NCBI RefSeq assembly: GCF_900103695.1
Contig: NZ_FNHF01000001.1
Span: 496,001 to 560,000, forward strand
Direction: 5' to 3'
DNA length: 64,000 nt
From: Sediminibacillus halophilus
Lineage (GTDB): Bacteria > Bacillota > Bacilli > Bacillales > Amphibacillaceae
The notes under the pieces are model-generated. The model was not told the origin of the DNA. It saw only the letters and a program-made list of their open reading frames with translations, and made no database searches. Of this stretch, positions 39,377 through 48,816 are shown one piece after another; within the stretch, counting starts at the first letter, position 1; each line of letters opens with the position of its first letter. The translations under genes and the position numbers were made by a program.

Positions 39377-41590
39377 TCATTGTTCCCCCGAGCCCTCATC
39401 GGAAGCTTCCGGGTTTTCTTCCTCTTTAACTTTGCTATCTTCATCGTGATTCGGTGGGGAGAACTCAACTACCAAGTAATCGTCTTTTTTTAGTGCAGTT
39501 CCCTTCTTAATGCTTTGTTTAACTGCAAATCCGTTACCCATGGTTTCTATCTCGATACCTGTCAGATCACCGAATTTGAGCACATCACGCATCGACCATC
39601 CGTTTACGTCAGGCATTTCCGGTTTTTCAGTCAGAATAAAGACCTTTTCATTCGCCAAAAGTTGTTCTCCAGACCGACTGCTGAAAGCCTCCACTTTTTT
39701 TCCGCTCCCAATTATTACAGGCTTCAAACCTTTTGATTCTAGCTTCTCTTTTGCTTTATTAATGGACAATCCGTCTATATCCGGCATGCTGACGGTTTTC
39801 ACCTTCTGCTCGTTTTTCTGATCAGGTTCAATATTTAAATAATGCAGACTGTTTTCCATTACATTTTTAAATATATATGATACTGGTGCAGAGCCGGATT
39901 CATTTTCTTCTAAGTCCGGTTGTTTTACCGATACATACATCATTAGCTCAGGATCTTCTTTAGGCGCCATTCCAAGAAACGAAAACAAGTAATTCTCCTC
40001 TCCTGTCATATAACGCCCAGTCTCTGAGTCCGGAATCTGAGCCGTACCTGTTTTACCTGCGACGGAGTAATCATTTAAGTTGTATATATTATGACCCGTA
40101 CCATGCTCAGAAGTGATAACCGTCTCCAGGATATCTTTCACTTCCTCTGCCGTTTGGCCGGAAACCGGCTGGCCCGATTGCTTTGGCTCATTCTCTTTCA
40201 TCACCTGTCCAGTTTCTGAATTGACAATCTTGGAAATGACATAGGGTTTCATCATTTTCCCGTCATTGGCAATGGCAGATGCAGCCATCATCAACTGTAT
40301 AGGCGTGACAGTCGTCCCCTGTCCGTAAGACGTAGTCACTTTTTCGATTGGCCAGTCATAAAGAATATGGCCTGGTTGTTCATTCGGCAAATCGATGCCT
40401 GTTTTTTGATCAAAGTGAAAAGCCTTTAAATAATCAAGAAATTTATCGGGCCCCAGCTTTTCCCATACGAGCTTGGCAGCTGCCACGTTGGAAGATCGCT
40501 GTATACCTTCTTTATAAGTAATGGTTCCCCAGTTCCCTCGCCAATCATGTATCGGGGTGTTCATTTTGTCATTTTGATAAGAGCCTGATTCATAGTACTC
40601 ATCCGGATTAAAAACACCTTCTTCTATTGCTGCAGCAAGCGTGAAAATTTTCATTGTGGAGCCTGGTTCAAACGGATTGGATACAACGTCGTTATACCAG
40701 TTGCTCACTTCCCCAAGTTCATTCGGATTATAACTTGGCCTGTTGCTCATGGCCACGACTTCTCCTGTCTTAGGGTTCATTACCACTGCTGTCATCCGCT
40801 CTGGTTTGTAGTCCTTCTCAACCTGGCTCATTGCATCCTCTAATAGTGTCTGGATTTTTTGATCAATAGTCAGGTAGACGTCTTCTCCGTCATCGGCCTG
40901 TTTGATCACTTCATCCGGATCAAGCAGTTTTGTGTTAAAGTTGTCCCTTTTATAGGAAATAGATCCATTCTTCCCGCTTAGCACATCATCCATTTCTGCT
41001 TCTATCCCATTTCTGCCAATCAACTTATCTTCCTGCTGTTGCGCAATGCCAATCACTTGGGAAGCAAAAGTGCCATTTGGGTAATAGCGGATGGAATCTT
41101 TTTCGAAGTTGATCCCCGGGATATCCAAGTCTTCTATTTTTTCCTTTGTCTCCTGGGTAATATTTTTCCCATGGACACCGAACTCTACTTGGAATCTGCC
41201 TTCTTCCTGCCCCTTTTTCATGATTTCGGCTATTTTTGCTGCATCCATATTTAGCAGTGGTGCCAATTGGTCAGCCGCCTTATCGATATTGTCGACGTGC
41301 TTCGGCTCTTCCAATCCTTCGGAATAGCTTTCATCGACAATAGCAGAAATTTGATAAACTGCACGGTCATATGCAAGAGGCATCCCGTTACGGTCCAATA
41401 TCTGCCCTCTTTCTGCTTCAATCACGTAAGAGTTGGTCCGTTTTTTATCGGCCCACTCCTGCAAGGATACTCCATCTACTTCTCCTGTTCCCTGTATGTA
41501 TAAAAAGCGTCCAGATAAAACGAGGAATAAGACGATAAACAACAACATAAACACCGATGACATGACATGAGTCGTTTTATTCTTTCGCAC
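39377..41590 (-). CDS. pbpB: Penicillin-binding protein 2B (division transpeptidase)
   Basis: The essential class B transpeptidase of the divisome. The protein is 737 residues: membrane anchor at about 10-29, active-site Ser in FEPGSTMKIFT, SSN in IQRSSNVAA, KTG in VAGKTGTAQIP, and two PASTA domains (VKTVSMPDIDGLSI onward and MPDVNGWSM onward). The C-terminus is acidic. The start is GTG at 41590 with GGAGAT upstream. The two PASTA domains and position beside ftsL separate it from SpoVD. Confidence 0.96.
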   Translation of the reverse strand: MRKNKTTHVMSSVFMLLFIVLFLVLSGRFLYIQGTGEVDGVSLQEWADKKRTNSYVIEAERGQILDRNGMPLAYDRAVYQISAIVDESYSEGLEEPKHVDNIDKAADQLAPLLNMDAAKIAEIMKKGQEEGRFQVEFGVHGKNITQETKEKIEDLDIPGINFEKDSIRYYPNGTFASQVIGIAQQQEDKLIGRNGIEAEMDDVLSGKNGSISYKRDNFNTKLLDPDEVIKQADDGEDVYLTIDQKIQTLLEDAMSQVEKDYKPERMTAVVMNPKTGEVVAMSNRPSYNPNELGEVSNWYNDVVSNPFEPGSTMKIFTLAAAIEEGVFNPDEYYESGSYQNDKMNTPIHDWRGNWGTITYKEGIQRSSNVAAAKLVWEKLGPDKFLDYLKAFHFDQKTGIDLPNEQPGHILYDWPIEKVTTSYGQGTTVTPIQLMMAASAIANDGKMMKPYVISKIVNSETGQVMKENEPKQSGQPVSGQTAEEVKDILETVITSEHGTGHNIYNLNDYSVAGKTGTAQIPDSETGRYMTGEENYLFSFLGMAPKEDPELMMYVSVKQPDLEENESGSAPVSYIFKNVMENSLHYLNIEPDQKNEQKVKTVSMPDIDGLSINKAKEKLESKGLKPVIIGSGKKVEAFSSRSGEQLLANEKVFILTEKPEMPDVNGWSMRDVLKFGDLTGIEIETMGNGFAVKQSIKKGTALKKDDYLVVEFSPPNHDEDSKVKEEENPEASDEGSGEQ

Positions 41591-41609
41591 GCCATATCTC
41601 CATCCTTAC

Positions 41610-41996
41610 TTATTCAGATATTTGGGTTGCCTGCTTTACTTGCGTATTTTGGATCTTCAAACCGTTTTCCTTGGCGATTCTCAAAATACGATCTGGATTA
41701 CTTAATTCTTTTGCTTTGTATTCCAAATTCTGATTTAGTTCCTGCTGACTTTCTACTTGCTGTTCCAGTTGCTGTACCTCTCTGTTCAATGCATCCGTAG
41801 AATTACTTAATGAGACAGAAAAATACAACGCCCCCACTAGCACAGCACTGAATACAGTATAAATGAATTTCTCTCCGGTTGTAATCCATTTTTTCTTTTG
41901 AACTTTTACTTTGACCTGTTTTTTTGTATCTGGTATCGTATGCCGGCCAGTTTCTTGCCAGGAATCCTGCCAATTCTTTAATGGAGATGTGCTCAT
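41610..41996 (-). CDS. ftsL: Cell division protein FtsL
   Basis: A short single-pass protein (128 residues) of the DivIB-DivIC-FtsL complex. A basic cytoplasmic tail, a membrane segment (about 46-65, [18 protein letters not shown]) and an extracytoplasmic leucine-zipper-like coiled coil ([20 protein letters not shown]). The ATG overlaps the rsmH stop as ATGA. FtsL sequences diverge widely, so position is part of the evidence. Confidence 0.92.
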   Translation of the reverse strand: MSTSPLKNWQDSWQETGRHTIPDTKKQVKVKVQKKKWITTGEKFIYTVFSAVLVGALYFSVSLSNSTDALNREVQQLEQQVESQQELNQNLEYKAKELSNPDRILRIAKENGLKIQNTQVKQATQISE

Positions 41997-42973
41997 CGTT
42001 TATTCCACCCTTCTTGATAACTGAATTCGTCGTTCCAAGGTTTTACTTTCTCTAATATTCTCAGCTTCGCTGAGCGTGAGCGTCGGTTGGCATCCAGTTC
42101 TTCATCTTCTGGAAGAATTGGTTTACGGTTGATTTGTTTGAACGGCGGCTTGCTTTCTTCCGGAATCACCGGAATATTTCTTGGAAGCTGCGGTGTTGTG
42201 CTCCACTTTTTAAAAGCCTGCTTACAGAGCCTGTCTTCCAATGAGTGGAAAGTGATGACAGATAGCCGCCCGTTAACAGCAATAACCTCTGCTGCCTGGT
42301 GCAACGCTTCATCAAAGGCATTTAGTTCATCATTTACAGCTATCCTGACAGCCTGAAAGATTCTTTTTGCCGGATGCCCTCCCTTTCTTCTGGCTGGAGC
42401 AGGTATCGCATCCTTAATAATATCGACTAGTTCAAATGTGGTATCGATAGACTTTTCTTTTCTACGATCTTCAATTTTCCGGGCAATTTGTTTGGAGAAT
42501 TTCTCTTCCCCATACCGGAAAAATATTTTCACGAGTTGCTCATATGGCCATTGATTAATAACCTGATAAGCAGTAAAGTCCTGGGTCTGATCCATCCGCA
42601 TATCCAGGCTTGCATCATGTTGATAGCTGAATCCTCTCTCTGCATCGTCAAGCTGAGGGGAGGAAACTCCTAAATCAAATAACACTCCGTCGACTTCATC
42701 TACTCCGTTATTTTCTAATTCCGTCTTCAAATTCCGGAAATTCGAATGGATGAACAGCACTTTCCCTTGATAAGGCGCAAGTCGTTCTCGAGCGGCTTGA
42801 AGTGCCTGTTCGTCCTGGTCGAAAGCGATCAGCATCCCGCCCATACCAAGCTTGCTTGCTATCATCTCGGAATGACCGCCTCCACCGAGCGTACAATCTA
42901 TGTATGTACCATTTGGTTTTACATTCAACCCTTCCACTGCCTCTTGTTTCAGCACACTAAAATGTTCAAACAT
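41993..42973 (-). CDS. rsmH: 16S rRNA (cytosine-1402-N4) methyltransferase
   Basis: An AdoMet-dependent enzyme that methylates C1402 in the ribosomal P site. The protein is 326 residues. AdoMet site [15 protein letters not shown] near residue 25; catalytic region [21 protein letters not shown]; conserved [10 protein letters not shown]. It is the second gene of the cluster, also called mraW. Confidence 0.97.
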   Translation of the reverse strand: MFEHFSVLKQEAVEGLNVKPNGTYIDCTLGGGGHSEMIASKLGMGGMLIAFDQDEQALQAARERLAPYQGKVLFIHSNFRNLKTELENNGVDEVDGVLFDLGVSSPQLDDAERGFSYQHDASLDMRMDQTQDFTAYQVINQWPYEQLVKIFFRYGEEKFSKQIARKIEDRRKEKSIDTTFELVDIIKDAIPAPARRKGGHPAKRIFQAVRIAVNDELNAFDEALHQAAEVIAVNGRLSVITFHSLEDRLCKQAFKKWSTTPQLPRNIPVIPEESKPPFKQINRKPILPEDEELDANRRSRSAKLRILEKVKPWNDEFSYQEGWNKR

Positions 42974-43007
42974 ACCTTCACCCGCTTACGCTTTGTCTAT
43001 TGGTAAA

Positions 43008-43439
43008 TCAAATATCAAAATCCATCATGTTTTCTGCAATTTCTGCAAAAGAATCCTCGGATGCTTCAAAATAGGTTTCCCATTCACTGTCAGACCAGAA
43101 TTCTATTCTGTTCGAGACACCGATAACCACACATCCTTTTTCCAGCCCTGCGTACTTCCGCAAAGGTGCTGGTATATTTATTCTCCCCTGTTTATCCACT
43201 TCACATTCCACGGCGCCAGAAAAGAAAAACCTGGTGAACGCCCTGGCGTCTTTTTTGGTGAGTGGCAGTTTTTTTAGTTTTTCTTCTAAAAGCGACCATT
43301 CATCCATTGGATAAGCAAATAAACATTGATCTAGACCACGGGTAAGGACAAAGGTTTCCCCTAGTCCTTCCCTGAATTTTGCAGGGACGATTATCCGGCC
43401 TTTTGTGTCAATATTATGTTGAAACTCACCCATGAACAT
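43008..43439 (-). CDS. mraZ: Transcriptional regulator MraZ
   Basis: A DNA-binding protein of the AbrB/SpoVT fold that represses its own dcw cluster in several bacteria. The protein is 143 residues with two MraZ repeats, each with DxKGR-like motifs: [15 protein letters not shown] near the N-terminus and [16 protein letters not shown] in the second half. The start at 43439 (MFMGEFQHN) is preferred over an upstream in-frame codon. Candidate operator repeats lie just upstream. Confidence 0.95.
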   Translation of the reverse strand: MFMGEFQHNIDTKGRIIVPAKFREGLGETFVLTRGLDQCLFAYPMDEWSLLEEKLKKLPLTKKDARAFTRFFFSGAVECEVDKQGRINIPAPLRKYAGLEKGCVVIGVSNRIEFWSDSEWETYFEASEDSFAEIAENMMDFDI

Positions 43440-43465
43440 AGAGACCGCCCCCACTTTCTAAATTA

Positions 43466-43496
43466 ATGGTACCACATTCCCCCACTATTCACCACT
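43466..43496 (-). promoter_or_regulatory. Candidate MraZ operator (three TGG boxes, 10-bp period)
   Basis: On the minus strand, TGGTG, TGGGG and TGGTA begin exactly 10 bp apart (complementary CCA at 43492, 43482 and 43472). A weak promoter (TGGTGA, 17 bp, TACCAT at 43466-43471) overlaps the boxes. MraZ of other bacteria binds repeated TGGGN boxes with this period. Confidence 0.6.
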
Positions 43497-43635
43497 TATT
43501 TTTTATTAAAACTTATTTACAAGTAAACAACCTGTAATAATCCCTCTTCTAACCTAGGGTTCTTCATGGTTATAGGCTTTTAATAAGCAAATGAGGATTT
43601 TCATCAGAAATTCCGAATTCATTGATAAGCAAAAA

Positions 43636-43668
43636 GAAAGCGCCCTGCAAAATGCAGGACGCTCTATT
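43636..43668 (-). terminator. Terminator after bshC
   Basis: An 11-bp stem with one mismatch (AGCGCCCTGCA at 43639-43649 against TGCAGGACGCT) followed on the minus strand by a T-rich run. Confidence 0.8.
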
Positions 43669-43746
43669 ACTCCATATGATTTTTATTATCCCATTTAACG
43701 ATTTTTATTTTCTAGTGGTGGAAAGTGGAGGAGTTCTTGACCATCT

Positions 43747-45378
43747 TCACAAATAAACGATATAGTGTGCCTTACTGTAATCAAAGGATGATGCCGTAAG
43801 CTGCCTGATAAAATCTTTACCATGATGATTGATCCAAGGGAGCGCATTCCAGGCTCTCTCTTGTAATCCCCTTTCCGGGTATAAGCAAAGATTCACCGAA
43901 TCATAATCTTCCAACGTCTTACGGTGCATATCTTGCAAGGTCTTGTTGATTCTTTCTTCTATAAAATCGATATCTCTGTATAAATACTCCAAGTTTTTAT
44001 CCGCAATATCTTTCAGATCCGTTCGGATTGAACCGGCAGCTTTACGTAATGGCCGATGAGCTTCCTCGATAGACTTTTTCACCTGTGCAGCCAACATTTC
44101 TATCGGTGGGTTGGTTTGGGCGGCAAGCCAATTTGTTTTTTCAGCATTCACTCCGCGCTCTAACACTTCTTCCACGGTTAAAGAAAGATTGCGGACTATT
44201 TTTTCCGTGTTCTTATCTACTAATGTAAAAGACAATCGCGGAAGTACAGGCGGCATCTTGATTTGCAGCGCATGAAAAGCAGGCTTTAAAACCGACCAGT
44301 AAGCAACCTCTCCAGGCCCGCCAAAAAAGGCAAGTGTAGGAAATAACAATTCCTGCATCAATGGACGGGTAACTACGTTATTGCTTAATTTTTCAGGGTG
44401 CTCCAATGCGATTTGCCGAAGCTCTGCTGTCGTAAAGCTACATTCGTTTTGCTTTCCAGCCCATTTATCACCTTCTTGCTTAAACAGCAGAACTCTTTCT
44501 CTTTCTCCTTCCAGATGATAAAAAAGGTGTCCGCTCTCCGGTTCGGCATCAAGCTCGATTGGATATCCTTCATTTCTGTTTTTTTGGATTTCCTGGTACA
44601 CACCCCGGCTGATTGCAGACTGATTTTCTATCATCGCCAAGAAGTTATCACTCTCCAACTTCCTTACCAACGGATTCCCTGAATCTACCAAAACTATCCC
44701 ATCTTCTCCAAATAGGCGCAATATAATTTTGGCAAAGAAATCTACATAAGTACCTGAGCTTTGCAGTAAATCTTGACAGCATGAATATAGGTTCCTTGTA
44801 TTGTCCGTTTCTTGAATCTGAGAAAAAATCTTTTTCAACCACTTTTCCGCTTCCGCATGGTTTATTGGCAAGTCGGAGACGGAACATTTTTGATCCGGTC
44901 GCTGTCCGACTTTGTTCTTTTTCATCCGATCACCCTGCGGCATCATAATATGATCGATTTCATCGAAATCATGGTCCTCACCGGCAATCCAAAAAACGGG
45001 TATCACTGGTTTTTCCAATTGATGCTCCTGTTCTTTGGCAAAATTAATAATCGAGATGATTTTATGTATTGTATATAGAGGGCCGGTTAACAGTCCAGCC
45101 TGCTGGCCACCGACAATCACCATACTGTTTTCGTCTTTCAGCCGTTCTATATTATGCATGGTTGCCTGGGTTCCGCCCCATCCTGCATTTAATTCAGTTA
45201 AGACAGCGGACAGTCCCTCACGGTTGAATTGCTTGTCGCTGATATCCCGAGCTCTTTGCACATATGTTTCCTGTTGAAAAGGCTGATAATCGAATTTATT
45301 CTGAATCGCTTCGTCTCCAGATCTGTATCCAGCGATCAGCTTCGTTTGTATGTTTGTTTCAATTGGATCAATCCGCAC
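43747..45378 (-). CDS. bshC: Bacillithiol biosynthesis cysteine-adding enzyme
   Basis: It adds cysteine to glucosaminyl-malate, the last step of bacillithiol synthesis. The protein is 543 residues. It has a Rossmann-like core (VIVGGQQAGLLTGPLYTIHK near residue 86 and PVFWIAGEDHDFDEIDHI), and a C-terminal coiled coil (about 440-500). A GTG start follows AAAGGAG. The location between panE and mraZ matches B. subtilis. Bacillithiol is the main low-molecular-weight thiol in Bacillaceae. Confidence 0.95.
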   Translation of the reverse strand: MRIDPIETNIQTKLIAGYRSGDEAIQNKFDYQPFQQETYVQRARDISDKQFNREGLSAVLTELNAGWGGTQATMHNIERLKDENSMVIVGGQQAGLLTGPLYTIHKIISIINFAKEQEHQLEKPVIPVFWIAGEDHDFDEIDHIMMPQGDRMKKNKVGQRPDQKCSVSDLPINHAEAEKWLKKIFSQIQETDNTRNLYSCCQDLLQSSGTYVDFFAKIILRLFGEDGIVLVDSGNPLVRKLESDNFLAMIENQSAISRGVYQEIQKNRNEGYPIELDAEPESGHLFYHLEGERERVLLFKQEGDKWAGKQNECSFTTAELRQIALEHPEKLSNNVVTRPLMQELLFPTLAFFGGPGEVAYWSVLKPAFHALQIKMPPVLPRLSFTLVDKNTEKIVRNLSLTVEEVLERGVNAEKTNWLAAQTNPPIEMLAAQVKKSIEEAHRPLRKAAGSIRTDLKDIADKNLEYLYRDIDFIEERINKTLQDMHRKTLEDYDSVNLCLYPERGLQERAWNALPWINHHGKDFIRQLTASSFDYSKAHYIVYL

Positions 45379-45452
45379 TATTACCTGCTCCTTTATTTGA
45401 ATTTGCCTATTCGTATTTTACATAAAACAATTGGCAAATTCACTTATTATGT

Positions 45453-45836
45453 TTACACGGCAAGAATCCCTGCAGTTATACCATATATGACGAGCAGAAA
45501 ATAAAGCAGGATGAACAGAAGGAAGCTAAGTCTCCAAAACCGCCTCCAAGCAGTTAAAAACAATACTTCTCCCTTAACTTTATACTGCATAATGATAAAA
45601 AAACTCAAAAGCACGATCAGGAAAATGAAAATGTACCCATAATAAGTAGTTCCATATAATTGATGGAAGATTGCTCCCACTGATAGAATATATAATAGCG
45701 TTGTGTAATTAACAGAAACATGCAGTGCCTTCAAGCGATTGTTGCTTACTTTTTTTGCAATGATATACACCAACCAGGAAATTACTATTGGCATCGTCAA
45801 ACAAAAAGCGAGCAACCAGACCATTAAATCAATCAT
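45453..45836 (-). CDS. DUF3397 family membrane protein
   Basis: A 127-residue protein with four predicted membrane segments (WLLAFCLTMPIVISWLVYII, LLYILSVGAIF, IFIFLIVLLSFFIIM, LSFLLFILLYFLLVI). This fits DUF3397, a small Bacillaceae membrane family often found beside panE and bshC. Its ATG overlaps the panE stop region by 8 bp, with GGGAGG upstream, so it is translated with panE. No function is known. Confidence 0.8.
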   Translation of the reverse strand: MIDLMVWLLAFCLTMPIVISWLVYIIAKKVSNNRLKALHVSVNYTTLLYILSVGAIFHQLYGTTYYGYIFIFLIVLLSFFIIMQYKVKGEVLFLTAWRRFWRLSFLLFILLYFLLVIYGITAGILAV

Positions 45837-46719
45837 CCTTCAAGCCTCCCGCATTCATCTCCAAAGCTTTTATGCTGCGATAGGCAAAAGACGTATAAAC
45901 AAGGTCACACTGCGTCTTTTTGAGTATGTAACCAGATATTGCTTCTATCTCGGTCCTTCTTCCTGCTTCTATATCCTTGCACATGGATGAATAATTCTCC
46001 TTCGTTTGATAAACTATCCTCTTCACTATTTCCCACGACTTACCGCTGCTTAATCCGAGGACTTCGCAAGCTTCCTGGCACAGTTTTTCAGCTAGCCATA
46101 AAAGATGCTCGTTTTCAAGCAGGCTTTCATTCTTGACTTGAAATAATGCGGTAAGCGGATTGATGACTGCATTCACTACCAGTTTTTGAGCTAACATATG
46201 GTACCAGTCTTCTTCCAGGTTTATCGGATAAGAGGAGGTCGCCAGCTTATGGATGGTTTGATTGCTTGTTGCAGACAATTCGCTTAATGAAGCTATTCTA
46301 CAAATTCCTTTCCCGGTTTGTTCAACGGTATAATCGTCATGCTTCAAAGCGCCATACTCCAGCACCCCTAGCAGCATCTGATGACTATCCTTCAACGGGC
46401 TAAGCAGTTCAAGATGCCCCATTCCGTTTTGCAAAAAAATCAACGGAATGTTGAGATAGGATTGTAGTCGGGGCAGGATATCAGAAAGGTGATATTGTTT
46501 AACTGCAATCATTATTATATCCTCTTTTCTTAACTCTTCTAACAGCAGAGCCCTAACCGGAAAGTTCTTGTAATCCGGAACCAAAGAAACGCCACCTTTA
46601 TTGATCTCGTGTTTTTGCTCTTCCCTTCTTACATATACGGTGACCTGGTGGCCTCCTTTTGTTAAATTGACAGCAGTCAGGAGCCCGACTGCGCCGCCGC
46701 CAATAATACCAACCTTCAT
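45829..46719 (-). CDS. panE: 2-dehydropantoate 2-reductase
   Basis: It reduces ketopantoate to pantoate with NADPH for coenzyme A synthesis. The protein is 296 residues. The N-terminal Rossmann motif VGIIGGGAVGLL is intact, and the C-terminal domain has the conserved KLVVNAVINPLTALF, with the catalytic Lys. The start at 46719 follows GGGGGT; an upstream in-frame extension into the intergenic space is rejected. The B. subtilis name at this locus is ylbQ. Confidence 0.92.
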   Translation of the reverse strand: MKVGIIGGGAVGLLTAVNLTKGGHQVTVYVRREEQKHEINKGGVSLVPDYKNFPVRALLLEELRKEDIIMIAVKQYHLSDILPRLQSYLNIPLIFLQNGMGHLELLSPLKDSHQMLLGVLEYGALKHDDYTVEQTGKGICRIASLSELSATSNQTIHKLATSSYPINLEEDWYHMLAQKLVVNAVINPLTALFQVKNESLLENEHLLWLAEKLCQEACEVLGLSSGKSWEIVKRIVYQTKENYSSMCKDIEAGRRTEIEAISGYILKKTQCDLVYTSFAYRSIKALEMNAGGLKDD

Positions 46720-46872
46720 TTTTTTACCCCCAATAAATGCAACTATTAGGATTGTAGCAAAGAATGCTGAAAATATCTGCAAAACTTTTTCGTTAGCCAG
46801 TAAATAACTGCAATTCATTTCATTCTGAAAATTTTTATACTATAATGAAATTGGAAAGCGTTTGAAACCAAA

Positions 46873-46926
46873 AAAGCTTCCTTACTTATCGGAAAGCTTC
46901 GATTAAGGAACTGGCGGCAGCCAGTT
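46873..46926 (+). promoter_or_regulatory. Two consecutive hairpins in the ylbP leader
   Basis: AAGCTTCC/GGAAAGCTT (one bulge, about 46873-46899) is followed by a perfect 7-bp hairpin, AACTGGC with GCCAGTT around GGCA (46909-46926). The ylbP ribosome site begins a few bases downstream. A TATAAT at 46841-46846 may be the -10. Confidence 0.45.
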
Positions 46927-46951
46927 CGATAGCAGGAAAGGGGAAATGATT

Positions 46952-47431
46952 ATGCAGCAAGTGAAGGTAGAAAGGCTGTTGGTCAACTACAAAACACTCG
47001 AGAAATTTAAGCGATTTAAAGAGTATGGAAACCAGGAACTTTCCATGCTGGAGGATTTAGAGAGCAACATTATTGAAAATGACAGTGAGTCTCCTTTTTT
47101 CGGCATTTATTATGGAAACGCTTTAGTTGCCAGGATGAGTCTTTATAGAGTAGATGCAAAATATGATCAATACTTCACTCCTCCACAGGATTATCTCGAA
47201 TTATGGAAGCTGGAAGTATTGCCCGATTATCAAGGAAGGGGTTATGGCAGCCGACTCGTTGAATTCGCCAAAGAATATAATTTGCCGATCAAAACGAATC
47301 CGCGAATCAACTCTCATGGTTTTTGGGAAAAGATGGGCTTCAAGAAAGCAAAATATAATATGGAAAGAGATTTAGGAGAAAATCCTTTAATTTGGACTCC
47401 AGAGGGTGTAGCCGAACAAAGTGTATCCTAA
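46952..47431 (+). CDS. ylbP: GNAT family N-acetyltransferase YlbP
   Basis: A 159-residue acetyltransferase. The acetyl-CoA-binding motif A reads KLEVLPDYQGRGYGSRLVEFA (in two parts, about 88-108), and the C-terminal part ends FWEKMGFKKAKYNM. The ATG at 46952 is preferred because it sits eight bases after AAAGGGG; another ATG six bases upstream is too close. It is transcribed divergently from panE. The substrate is unknown. Confidence 0.88.
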   Translation: MQQVKVERLLVNYKTLEKFKRFKEYGNQELSMLEDLESNIIENDSESPFFGIYYGNALVARMSLYRVDAKYDQYFTPPQDYLELWKLEVLPDYQGRGYGSRLVEFAKEYNLPIKTNPRINSHGFWEKMGFKKAKYNMERDLGENPLIWTPEGVAEQSVS

Positions 47432-47455
47432 TGCACATCTGAGGCTTCAACGTCA

Positions 47456-47512
47456 AAGCCGTCCTGCATGAGTTCTGCCTTTGATGGCAGGCTCTTGAAG
47501 ACGGCCCTTTTC
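47456..47512. terminator. Shared terminator between ylbP and gerR
   Basis: A long interrupted hairpin: GCCGTC at 47458-47463 pairs with GACGGC at 47500-47505, with inner CTGCC/GGCAG around a 6-base loop. A T-run follows on the plus strand. The two genes converge here. Confidence 0.65.
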
Positions 47513-47533
47513 CACTACAAGGAATGGTTATAT

Positions 47534-48019
47534 CTATTTGGACTGACGTTCTTCCTCCGGGCTTTCCGCCCGCTTCCACACATCCCCAATTTCGTTCCAG
47601 GCATCCCGGTATCTTTTCAATCGCTCTTTCAATTGATCATTTTCTGTTTTCAGCCTCTGTATTTCTGCATCTACTGATTGCTTGTTTGCTGATTCATAAT
47701 TATGACGAAGCTTTTCCAGCATGGAAATGGCTGCTTCAAACCCAGCATCTTTCCCGTTGTTTTTCACTTCTGCATGATAGACAGGATAATGGTCCGCCTG
47801 CTTTCTCTCCTGTTTTGCAAGCTGAATGGCCTGCTGATACTGTTTTCTTATGGAAGCATTCCAGCGGAATCCGCAAGCAGCCGGGGTTCTGGATAAGCGA
47901 TTGGCGACTTCCTTGAAAGCTTCGAGTTGGGTTTTCCCTTCTCTAATATAACGAAGAACAGTCTCAGCAAGCAGGACATCTTCATCCTGGCTCCAAGCGT
48001 CCTGCCTCGTATTGTTCAT
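47534..48019 (-). CDS. gerR: RsfA-family sporulation regulator GerR (YlbO)
   Basis: A 161-residue DNA-binding regulator. The N-terminal Myb/SANT-like helix-turn-helix (about 1-60, [20 protein letters not shown] then [20 protein letters not shown]) is the RsfA signature. A coiled coil follows (about 100-145, [19 protein letters not shown]). In B. subtilis YlbO is GerR, a sigma-E-controlled factor that tunes mother-cell genes. AGGAGGGAT precedes the ATG. Confidence 0.87.
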   Translation of the reverse strand: MNNTRQDAWSQDEDVLLAETVLRYIREGKTQLEAFKEVANRLSRTPAACGFRWNASIRKQYQQAIQLAKQERKQADHYPVYHAEVKNNGKDAGFEAAISMLEKLRHNYESANKQSVDAEIQRLKTENDQLKERLKRYRDAWNEIGDVWKRAESPEEERQSK

Positions 48020-48528
48020 ATCATCCCTCCTGTATACGGTTTGCTATCAATGTATGCAAAAGATAGGAATGATAGAATAAAATTATCTGTTCTATTTTTT
48101 CATTGATTGTAAAACGCTTTTATTACATCAACATGCTTGGCGGAATCCCACAAAGAAGCTCAACCGTTAACCTCTCGTTCAGTTTCAACCGAACAATCGA
48201 ATATTGGTTGTCCACTATCCTATAATCGATAAATGCCTAGTCCAGCATCCTTCTTTATGTCCTTCACTTCCTTGTGTTACCTACAGAAGGAAAGGTATTA
48301 AACTAGAGCCCAAGAAGAATCACCAGCAGTCCGTGAAAAGCATCTCGAAGCAAGTACCAGCACTCCTCATATGAAGAATGATTAAAATTCATCCACAAAT
48401 TAGGTTCCAGTCTATTCTTTTACGCAAAAGCATCGATCTATCAGAAAACACTAAAAAAATCACCTTTCAAACCGCTCGTATAGCAAGTTCAAAAGGTGAT
48501 TTCCTTATAATGACGCCTATTGATGATA
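48020..48528. other. gerR-rpmF intergenic region
   Basis: No supported gene. A 77-codon plus-strand frame at 48378-48611 runs into rpmF antisense and is not credible. It contains a possible sigma-E-type -10 box CATACATT for gerR (minus strand, 48049-48056) without a clear -35, and the rpmF terminator. Confidence 0.55.
48455..48504 (-). terminator. Terminator after rpmF
   Basis: AAATCACCTTT on the left pairs with AAAGGTGATTT on the right across a 20-base loop, and the minus strand continues with a run of T. Confidence 0.75.
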
Positions 48529-48702
48529 TTATTGCTCAACCACTTGTTTTCCGTCATAATGCCCGCAATTTTTGCAAACATGGTGCGGTTTTGTGTACTC
48601 ACCACAGTTAGAGCACTCAATCATACCTGGTACGTGTAGCTTTTTATGCGTACGGCGTTGGTTTTTGACTTTTTTAGAAGTTCTTCTTTTAGGTACTGCC
48701 AT
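48529..48702 (-). CDS. rpmF: 50S ribosomal protein L32
   Basis: A 57-residue ribosomal protein, found by reading the minus strand from the ATG at 48702. It begins [17 protein letters not shown] and has four Cys in two CxxC pairs (CSNCG at 30-34, CKNCG at 43-47), so it is the zinc-binding form. AAGGAGG lies eight bases upstream. It follows ylbN by 114 bp, the widespread DUF177-rpmF pairing. Confidence 0.97.
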   Translation of the reverse strand: MAVPKRRTSKKVKNQRRTHKKLHVPGMIECSNCGEYTKPHHVCKNCGHYDGKQVVEQ

Positions 48703-48816
48703 GTCTTACACCTCCTTCAACTAATAACGAAAATCATACCTTATCTAGAAGAAAAAATAGAAAAACTATAATTCCACTCGTTGTAATAAGGTAAAGATGA
48801 AGCTGAAAAGCTATCC

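Larger units (their letters stand above)
43440..43746. other. bshC-mraZ intergenic region
   Basis: No gene. It contains the candidate MraZ boxes and promoter near 43466-43496, an AT-rich tract, and the bshC terminator at 43636-43668. Confidence 0.7.
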
